Assembly: GCF_011043625.1 (NCBI RefSeq)
Contig: NZ_JAAKGT010000004.1
Location: forward strand, 124,001 to 188,000
Direction of reading: 5' to 3'
DNA: 64,000 nt
DNA from: Caulobacter sp. 602-2
GTDB taxonomy: Bacteria; Pseudomonadota; Alphaproteobacteria; Caulobacterales; Caulobacteraceae
In this document: positions 58,196 through 64,000 of the stretch, in pieces
How positions within the stretch are numbered: the stretch's first letter is position 1
Layout: every line of letters starts with the position of its first letter
Made by a program: the position numbers and the translations under genes
Notes under the pieces: generated by a model
What the model saw: the letters and a program-made list of their open reading frames with translations, nothing else
What the model was told of the DNA's origin: nothing
Database searches by the model: none

Positions 58196-58820
58196 GTCGG
58201 ACCAGGAAACAGGCAGTCTGGAGACCCTCTCTAGAACGGCCGCGCGGCTTCGCCCATGGGTCTGGCCGGGCGATCCCCTGCCGCGTCTGCTGTTTTTCAC
58301 CGATCCCTTGCGGGTTCCAGACCCGGAGGCCGTCGCCGAGCGTCTGCCGGCGGGCGCCGGGATCGTCTACCGGCCCTTCGAGACGCCCGACGCGATCGAG
58401 TGCGGCCTCCGCCTGGCCGCAATCGCCCGGGCGCGGGGCCTGCTGCTGCTGGCCGGCGCCGATCCGGCCCTGGCCGAGGCGATCGGGGCGCACGGCGTCC
58501 ACCTGCCACAGCGCCTGGCGCAGAGCGCGCCGGAGATCCGTCTGGCGCATCCCGCCTGGCGGATCACGGCGGCGGCGCATGATGCCGCGGCCGTGGGCGC
58601 GGCGCGGCGCGGCGGGGTCGAGGCGGTGGTGGTCTCGCCGGTATTCCCCAGCAACAGTCCGTCGGCCGGAAAGCCGCTGGGCGCGGCGGGGCTGGCGGCC
58701 ATCGCGGCGGACGCGGCCCTGCCGGTCTACGCCCTGGGCGGCGTCAACGCGAAAACCGCCGACGCGCTGGTCGGCGCGGGCGTCTATGGCCTGGCGGGGA
58801 TCGAAGGGTTCGGCGCCTGA
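58194..58820 (+). CDS. Thiamine phosphate synthase family protein
   Basis: A 208-residue TIM-barrel protein of the ThiE/TenI type. Marks are GVHLPQRLA for the pyrophosphate side, VVSPVFPSNSPSAGKPLGAAGL, and VYALGGVNAKTADAL with the phosphate loop. The usual early ThiE substrate motif reads LLFFTDPLRVPDP. It could be true ThiE, joining the thiazole and pyrimidine parts, or a TenI-like relative; no other thi gene is near. The ATG at 58194 lies in the same ACATGT as the yggS start. Confidence 0.8.
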   Translation: MSDQETGSLETLSRTAARLRPWVWPGDPLPRLLFFTDPLRVPDPEAVAERLPAGAGIVYRPFETPDAIECGLRLAAIARARGLLLLAGADPALAEAIGAHGVHLPQRLAQSAPEIRLAHPAWRITAAAHDAAAVGAARRGGVEAVVVSPVFPSNSPSAGKPLGAAGLAAIAADAALPVYALGGVNAKTADALVGAGVYGLAGIEGFGA

Positions 58821-58830
58821 GCGCCGAGGA

Positions 58831-59253
58831 TCAGAACTTGAACGCCGTTTCCAGCTTCACGCGCGGCGTGGGCTCGCGGGTTTCGTTCTTGCGAGCGGCG
58901 GCCACGGGGTTGTTCTCGCCCAGGGCCACGGCGCCGCCGACGCGGATCGACGGGGTGACCTTGTAGTAGGCCCCGGCCTGGACGTCCTTGAGCTCCATCT
59001 CGCGGCCGACCGGCTGGTCGAGGTCGAGCTTGAGGCCCCACTTGCCCTTGCGGGCGTCGAATTCGAGGGTCTTCTTGGGGTTCTGCGGGCTGAACGGCGC
59101 GCCTTGCGCCCCGGTGAAGTCGTTCTTCACCGTGAAGTCGGCGGTGGCCGGAGCCGTGCGGGTCTTGGTCTGGGCATGAGCCAGCGAAGCCGATCCGGTC
59201 AGGATCAGCGCGGCGGCGCCCGCCAATACGAATTGCGTCGCGACCTTCGTCAC
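58831..59253 (-). CDS. ntrZ: NtrZ-family periplasmic regulatory protein
   Basis: A 140-residue protein with a signal peptide (VTKVATQFVLAGAAALILTG then SASLAHA). The mature part has KWGLKLDLDQPVGREMELKD and GAYYKVTPSIRVGGAVALGE, which I recall as the NtrZ family. NtrZ in C. crescentus sits in the periplasm and restrains the kinase NtrY, which acts on NtrX. The start is GTG at 59253; a TTG six codons upstream is possible. The ntrY and ntrX genes are not in the window. Confidence 0.78.
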   Translation of the reverse strand: MTKVATQFVLAGAAALILTGSASLAHAQTKTRTAPATADFTVKNDFTGAQGAPFSPQNPKKTLEFDARKGKWGLKLDLDQPVGREMELKDVQAGAYYKVTPSIRVGGAVALGENNPVAAARKNETREPTPRVKLETAFKF

Positions 59254-59520
59254 TCGACACCCATTCCCCAAAAATAACCCCTGCCCGAACCCTATATAGG
59301 TACGGACACCCTGAAAGCCGAATAAAGGCCTTGGTACAACGCGGTCAACAGGGCTTGGATCACGCTGATCGTCGCAGGTTACGATTCAAGCGGCGCCTGT
59401 GGCGGCCATGTCACGCGATTCCTGTTTTGACGCAGCGCGGCCATGCTATAGAGCCGTTCCGGCTGCGGGGGCGCGCCTGGGCTGCGCGCACGCGCCGGCA
59501 GATTTTTGGAGCGAGGTACT

Positions 59521-60033
59521 ATGGCGTTTGAGCGTGGGTCCATGTTGCGCGGCGTCGCCGCCGGCGTGCTGGCTCTGTCGGTTCTCGGCGTGGGCGCGTG
59601 CAGCAGCAACAAGCCGCCCAAGACCTTCACCAGCCAGAGCGAAGAGCCCGGTTTCCAGCCCTTCGGCCTGTTCAAGAAGAGCCCGAAGGCCGCCACGAGC
59701 GAAGGCTCGATCGGCGTCAACGGTTTCCTGTGGCGCGCGTCGCTGGACACCCTGGCCTTCATGCCGCTGGCCTCGGCCGACCCGTACGGCGGCGTGATCG
59801 TCACCGACTGGTACATCAATCCGGAAAAGCCGGACGAGCGCTTCAAGGCCACCGTCTACATCCTGGACACGCGCCTGCGCGCCGACGGCCTGAACGTCAC
59901 GATCTTCAAGCAGGCCAAGGACGCCTCGGGCGCCTGGGTCGACACGGCCGCCTCCGACCAGACGGCGACCGACATCGAGAACGCCATCCTGACCCGCGCG
60001 CGTCAGCTTCGCCTCTCGAACATCCGGAACTAG
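59521..60033 (+). CDS. DUF3576 lipoprotein
   Basis: A 170-residue lipoprotein: signal MAFERGSMLRGVAAGVLALS then VLGVGACSSN, lipobox VGAC. The mature part SIGVNGFLWRASLDTLAFMPLASADPYGG and TDWYINPEKPDERFKATVYIL matches DUF3576, a conserved alphaproteobacterial family of unknown function next to leuS. GGAGCGAGG precedes the ATG. Probably exposed in the periplasm from a membrane anchor. Confidence 0.87.
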   Translation: MAFERGSMLRGVAAGVLALSVLGVGACSSNKPPKTFTSQSEEPGFQPFGLFKKSPKAATSEGSIGVNGFLWRASLDTLAFMPLASADPYGGVIVTDWYINPEKPDERFKATVYILDTRLRADGLNVTIFKQAKDASGAWVDTAASDQTATDIENAILTRARQLRLSNIRN

Positions 60034-60063
60034 GGGCCCTTTAAAGTCCCGAAGGATCCGCGC

Positions 60064-60095
60064 GGGAGCCCCTCGTCTGGCGACAAGGGGCTCCC
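60064..60095 (+). terminator. Hairpin after the DUF3576 gene
   Basis: GGGAGCCCCT (60064-60073) pairs with AGGGGCTCCC (60086-60095) around a 12-base loop. Only a weak T-tract follows (GTTCGCATATTT), so termination may be partial. It lies 30 bases after the stop and 156 bases before leuS. Confidence 0.65.
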
Positions 60096-60251
60096 GTTCG
60101 CATATTTAGGCGCGCCCCGGCCGCGAAACCGCTTATGAGCATTGCGGAACGCGTCTCTTGTTAAGCGTTGGAGCGCGCCCGAGCGGGTTAACCGCTCACA
60201 CTTAACCCTGGCGCGCCCTACGCGCCCTGTCCGCTAGCTCTTCTGGTTTCC

Positions 60252-62843
60252 ATGGCCCGCTACAATCCCAAAGACACCGAGCCGAAGTGGCGCGCCGCCT
60301 GGGCGAACGCCAACACCTTCCTGACGCCGATCGCTCCCGACGCGCGTCCGAAGTACTACGTGCTCGAGATGTTCCCCTATCCGTCGGGGCGCATCCACAT
60401 GGGCCATGTGCGCAACTACGCCATGGGCGACGTCGTGGCCCGCTACAAGCGCGCCCAGGGCTTCAACGTGCTGCACCCGATGGGCTGGGACGCCTTCGGC
60501 ATGCCCGCCGAGAACGCGGCCATGGAGCGCGGCGTCCACCCCAAGGGCTGGACCTACGACAACATCGCCTCGATGCGCGAACAGCTGAAGGCTCTGGGCC
60601 TGTCGGTCGACTGGTCGCGCGAGTTCGCCACCTGCGACCCGGAATATTACGGCAAGCAGCAGGCCTGGTTCCTGCGCCTGCTGAAGCGCGGCCTGGTCTA
60701 CCGCAAGGAAGCCTCGGTCAACTGGGACCCGGTCGACATGACCGTGCTGGCCAACGAGCAGGTGATCGACGGCAAGGGCTGGCGTTCGGGCGCGACCGTC
60801 GAGAAGCGCAAGCTGACCCAGTGGTTCCTGCGCATCACCGACTACGCCGACGCCCTGATCGACGGCCTGAAGACCCTGGATCGCTGGCCCGAGAAGGTCC
60901 GCATCATGCAGGAGAACTGGATCGGCCGGTCCACGGGCCTGCGCTTCAAGTTCCAGTTTGAGGGCGAAGCGCCCGACGGCCTGGCCGAGGGCCTGGAAGT
61001 CTACACCACCCGTCCCGACACCCTGTTCGGCGCCAGCTTCGTGGGCATCGCCCCAGAGCACCCGCTGGCCGAGCAGCTGGCGGTCGAGAACCCCGACCTG
61101 CAGGCCTTCATCGCCGAGTGCCGCAAGGGCGGCACCTCGGAGGCCGACATCGAGGGCGCCGAGAAGCTGGGCCGCGACACCGGCCTGCGGGTGAAGCACC
61201 CGCTGGACCCGTCGATCACCCTGCCGGTGTGGATCGCCAACTTCATCCTGATGGACTACGGCACCGGCGCGATCTTCGCCTGCCCGGCCCACGACCAGCG
61301 CGACCTGGACTTCGCCCGCAAGTACGACCTGCCGGTGCTGCCGGTGGTGCTGCCGCCGGGCGCGGATCCGGCCGAGTTCACGGTCGGCAAGGAGGCCTAT
61401 GTCGGCCCCGGCAAGATCTTCAACTCCGAGTTCCTGGACGGGATGGAGGTCGAGGCCGCCAAGACCGAGGCCGTCGCCCGCATCGAGGCCGCCGGCCAGG
61501 GCCAGGGCGCGACCGTCTATCGCCTGCGCGACTGGGGCGTCTCGCGCCAGCGCTACTGGGGCTGCCCGATCCCGGTGATCCACTGCCAGGCCTGCGGCCC
61601 CGTCGCCGTGCCGGAAGACCAGCTGCCGGTCGTGTTGCCCGAGGACGTCACCTTCGATCCCAACAAGCCGGGCAACCCGCTGGTGCGGCACCCGACCTGG
61701 AAGCACGTCAACTGTCCGTCGTGCGGCGCCCCGGCCGAGCGCGAGACCGACACGCTGGACACCTTCGTCGACAGCAGCTGGTACTTCGCCCGCTTCACCG
61801 ACCCGACCGCCGCCGAGCCGATCGACAAGACCTGCGCCGACCACTGGATGCCGGTCGACCAGTACATCGGCGGCGTCGAGCACGCCGTGCTGCACCTGCT
61901 GTACGCCCGCTTCATCACCAAGGCGCTGAAGGACGAGGGCCTGCTGTCGGTGGACGAGCCGTTCGCCGGCCTGTTCACGCAGGGCATGGTCACCCACGAG
62001 GCCTACAAGGACGAGGCCGGCGACTGGGTCGAGCCGTCGGACGTGGTGATCACCGCCGAGGGCAATGTCCGCACGGCCAAGCACGCCAAGACCGGCGCGC
62101 CGATCGTCATCGGCGACATCGAGAAGATGTCGAAGTCCAAGAAGAACGTCGTCGCGCCGGAAGACATCTTCGAGGCCTACGGCGTCGACGCCGCGCGCCT
62201 GTTCGTGATGAGCGACAGCCCGCCCGAGCGCGACGTTCAGTGGAGCAATTCGGGCGTCGAGGGCTCGTGGCGCTTCACCCACCGCCTGTGGAACGAGTTC
62301 GACAGCCAGCCGGCCGGCGACTTCGCCCACGACGACGCCGACGAGACGGCCCTGGCCCTGCGCAAGGCGGCCCATAAGCTGATCGGCTTCGTCACCGACA
62401 GCATCGAGGGCTTCCGCTTCAACAGCGGCGTGGCGCGCCTGTACGAGTTCCTGAACGCCCTGAAGGTCGCCCCGGCCGAAGGCGGTTCGAACGCCGTGCT
62501 GGCCGCCCGCGCCGAGGCGCTGGACATCCTGGCCCGCCTGGTCGCGCCGTTCACCCCCCACCTGGCCGAGGAGGCCTGGGTGCGCCTGGGTCGTGACGGC
62601 ATGGTGGTCGACGCCCCGTGGCCCAAGGCCGATCCGGCCCTGGCCGCCGACGACGAGCGCGTGCTGCCGATCCAGATCAACGGCAAGCGCCGCGGCGAGA
62701 TCAAGGTCAAGGCCGGCGCCCCGGATGACGAGGTGCAGAAAATCGCTCTGGCGGATCCTGCCGTCATGGCCCACCTTGAGGGCGTCACGGTCCGCAAGGT
62801 GATCGTGGTCAAAGACCGCATCGTCAACATCGTGGCGAACTGA
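60252..62843 (+). CDS. leuS: Leucyl-tRNA synthetase
   Basis: Class I aminoacyl-tRNA synthetase, 863 residues. The HIGH-type motif is [14 protein letters not shown], the editing (CP1) domain has [12 protein letters not shown], and the KMSKS motif is [12 protein letters not shown] Leu-specific [23 protein letters not shown] stretch is also visible (as [10 protein letters not shown]). Followed by lptE three bases after its stop, an arrangement conserved in alphaproteobacteria. Confidence 0.97.
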   Translation: MARYNPKDTEPKWRAAWANANTFLTPIAPDARPKYYVLEMFPYPSGRIHMGHVRNYAMGDVVARYKRAQGFNVLHPMGWDAFGMPAENAAMERGVHPKGWTYDNIASMREQLKALGLSVDWSREFATCDPEYYGKQQAWFLRLLKRGLVYRKEASVNWDPVDMTVLANEQVIDGKGWRSGATVEKRKLTQWFLRITDYADALIDGLKTLDRWPEKVRIMQENWIGRSTGLRFKFQFEGEAPDGLAEGLEVYTTRPDTLFGASFVGIAPEHPLAEQLAVENPDLQAFIAECRKGGTSEADIEGAEKLGRDTGLRVKHPLDPSITLPVWIANFILMDYGTGAIFACPAHDQRDLDFARKYDLPVLPVVLPPGADPAEFTVGKEAYVGPGKIFNSEFLDGMEVEAAKTEAVARIEAAGQGQGATVYRLRDWGVSRQRYWGCPIPVIHCQACGPVAVPEDQLPVVLPEDVTFDPNKPGNPLVRHPTWKHVNCPSCGAPAERETDTLDTFVDSSWYFARFTDPTAAEPIDKTCADHWMPVDQYIGGVEHAVLHLLYARFITKALKDEGLLSVDEPFAGLFTQGMVTHEAYKDEAGDWVEPSDVVITAEGNVRTAKHAKTGAPIVIGDIEKMSKSKKNVVAPEDIFEAYGVDAARLFVMSDSPPERDVQWSNSGVEGSWRFTHRLWNEFDSQPAGDFAHDDADETALALRKAAHKLIGFVTDSIEGFRFNSGVARLYEFLNALKVAPAEGGSNAVLAARAEALDILARLVAPFTPHLAEEAWVRLGRDGMVVDAPWPKADPALAADDERVLPIQINGKRRGEIKVKAGAPDDEVQKIALADPAVMAHLEGVTVRKVIVVKDRIVNIVAN

Positions 62844-62846
62844 TCC

Positions 62847-63341
62847 ATGAAGCGTCTCCTGGCGGCCGCCGCCCTGCTTTCGACCCTCGCCCTGTCGGCC
62901 TGCGGCTTCACCCCGCTCTATGGCCAGCACGGCGTCACCGGCGGCCTGGGCGCGATCGAGGTGGTGGCGGCCGACGGCCGCGCCGGCTACCTGCTGCGCG
63001 AGCAGCTGGACGACGCCCTGGCGCGTGATCCCAACGTGCTGGCCTCGCACCGCCTGACCTACAAGGTCGAGGAGAAGCGCTTCGCCCGCGGCGTGCGCGT
63101 CGACAACGTGGCCAACCGCTACGAGCTCAACATGAAGGTCGAGTGGAAGCTCACCGACACGACGACGGGCTCGGAAGTGCGCAAGGGCGTCGCGACGGCG
63201 GTGGTCACCTACGACTCCGCCGACCAGCCCTACGCCGCCATCGCCGCCCAGCAGGACGGCCAGGAGCGCGCCGCCGCCGAGGTCGCCCGCAAGATCCAGC
63301 TGGACCTGGCCGCCTGGCTGGCCGGCAAGGCGCCCGCCTGA
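62847..63341 (+). CDS. lptE: LPS-assembly lipoprotein LptE
   Basis: Outer-membrane lipoprotein that plugs LptD in LPS export, 164 residues. Signal MKRLLAAAALLSTLALSACG with lipobox SAC, then the family start GFTPLYG. The rest is variable, with a VDNVANRYELNMKVEWKLTD strand set. Between leuS and holA, its usual place. Confidence 0.88.
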   Translation: MKRLLAAAALLSTLALSACGFTPLYGQHGVTGGLGAIEVVAADGRAGYLLREQLDDALARDPNVLASHRLTYKVEEKRFARGVRVDNVANRYELNMKVEWKLTDTTTGSEVRKGVATAVVTYDSADQPYAAIAAQQDGQERAAAEVARKIQLDLAAWLAGKAPA

Positions 63342-63345
63342 TCAC

Positions 63346-64000
63346 GTGGCCATCCTTTCCAAGCGGCAGGACGTCGAGCGGTTCCTGAAGGACCCGACCC
63401 CCGACGTCCGCGCCGTCGTCATCTACGGCAAGGACCGCGGCGTGGTGCGCGACCGCGCCACCCAGCTCGCCCACAAGGTGGTCGAGCGGCCCGACGACCC
63501 CTTCGACACCGCCTTGCTGACCGAGGGCGACCTCGACAGCCAGCCCGGCCGTCTTGAAGACGAGCTCGCCGCCCTGTCGATGATGGGCGGCAAGCGGCTC
63601 GTGCGCCTGCGGCTGATGGGCGAGAAGGCCGGTCCCGACAAGCAGGCCGCCGAGGCGCTTACCGCCCATGTCGAAGGCCGGCTGAACCCCGAGGCCTTCT
63701 TCCTGGTCGAGGCCGGGGCCCTGGGCCGCGACTCCGCCCTGCGCAAGACGGGCGAGAAGGCCAACGGCTGCTACGTCATTCCCTGTTACGAGGACGAGGT
63801 CGGCGACATGGCGCGCCTGACCCGCGACGCGCTTTCGCGCGACGGCGTCAGCCTGAACGGCGAGGCGCTGGACCTGTTCGTCAACCGCCTGCCCAAGGAG
63901 CGCGGCGTCGCCCGCGCCGAGATCGAGCGGCTGGCCCTCTATCTGGGTCCCAACAGCGGCGTGGTCGCCACGCCCGCCGACCTGACCGACTTCCTCGGCG
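63346..64000 (+). CDS. holA: DNA polymerase III delta subunit, 5' part
   Basis: N-terminal 218 residues of the clamp-loader delta subunit, which opens the sliding clamp. The start is GTG at 63346, four bases after the lptE stop. VVIYGKDRGVVRDRATQLA is the typical N-terminus, and SMMGGKRLVRLRL, EAFFLVEAGALGRDSALRK and KERGVARAEIERLALYLG follow, shown in part as RGVARAEIERLALYL. The gene continues past base 64000. In C. crescentus, as I recall, holA neighbours parB; here they are 51 kb apart. Confidence 0.92.
   Translation, partial: MAILSKRQDVERFLKDPTPDVRAVVIYGKDRGVVRDRATQLAHKVVERPDDPFDTALLTEGDLDSQPGRLEDELAALSMMGGKRLVRLRLMGEKAGPDKQAAEALTAHVEGRLNPEAFFLVEAGALGRDSALRKTGEKANGCYVIPCYEDEVGDMARLTRDALSRDGVSLNGEALDLFVNRLPKERGVARAEIERLALYLGPNSGVVATPADLTDFLG

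Noticed and set aside
60130..60235. TTAA-spaced motifs upstream of leuS as a CtrA site
   Set aside because: The two TTAA words are 10 bases apart, not the 7 needed for the CtrA consensus.

Overview
The window is about 64 kb of GC-rich (roughly two-thirds G+C), densely coding chromosome from a Caulobacter-like alphaproteobacterium. It lies beside the replication origin. The main evidence is the ParB, DnaA, CenR-type and NtrZ-type proteins, which closely match what I remember of Caulobacter crescentus, plus four parS centromere sites, the order mnmE-mnmG-rsmG-parA-parB, and hemE at the left edge. In Caulobacter, hemE borders the origin Cori, so Cori is probably just left of base 1. No transposase, phage, tRNA, rRNA or CRISPR array was recognised. 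The region is core chromosome with small intergenic repeats.

Layout. 0-2.2 kb: late haem synthesis (hemE partial, hemH, hemJ). 2.2-4.0 kb: rho with a long structured leader, a parS site and a terminator. 4.1-6.2 kb: quinone reductase, dienelactone hydrolase and a small DUF protein. 6.2-12.0 kb: mnmE, mnmG, rsmG, parA, parB, with three more parS sites (one inside mnmE). 12.3-22.5 kb, minus strand: glnD, mutS, a stand-alone CobT-like vWA protein, dnaJ, dnaK. 22.8-28.5 kb: an exported M1 aminopeptidase, alkB, dnaA, rpsT. 28.6-37.7 kb: enoyl-CoA hydratase, a TraB/GumN protein, mutM, ubiE, an RraB-like protein, ubiB, HIT protein, mesaconyl-CoA hydratase, mdh and a CBS protein. 37.8-48.7 kb: a more accessory stretch with three regulator/target pairs (HxlR with an NmrA reductase, MarR with an MFS pump, a PadR/NfeR-like protein with DUF2218), Ada, nth, oxyR, an ATP-grasp enzyme, a small membrane ORF and one gene that looks frameshifted. 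48.8-52.9 kb: a PfkB kinase and hisB-H-A-F-E. 53.1-56.1 kb: smr, mltA, a Tim44-like gene and divergent secB. 56.2-64 kb: cenR, an L,D-transpeptidase-fold protein, yggS, thiE, ntrZ, a DUF3576 lipoprotein, leuS, lptE and a partial holA.

How it fits together. The replication and segregation parts (dnaA, parABS) sit with translation, tRNA modification, chaperone, DNA repair and envelope genes, as is usual near alphaproteobacterial origins. The gene order is not that of C. crescentus as I remember it. There parB is followed by holA-lptE-leuS; here parB is followed by glnD, and holA is 51 kb away at the right edge. The most distinctive signals are the parS cluster with a site embedded in mnmE, the structured leaders of rho and dnaK, operator-like inverted repeats at all three regulator/target pairs, an RraB-like gene inserted antisense between ubiE and ubiB, a gene whose stop codon appears lost by a one-base change in an A-run, and a 134-bp MITE-like element after the his operon. 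I found no clear new multi-gene system. Several genes of unknown role are flagged.
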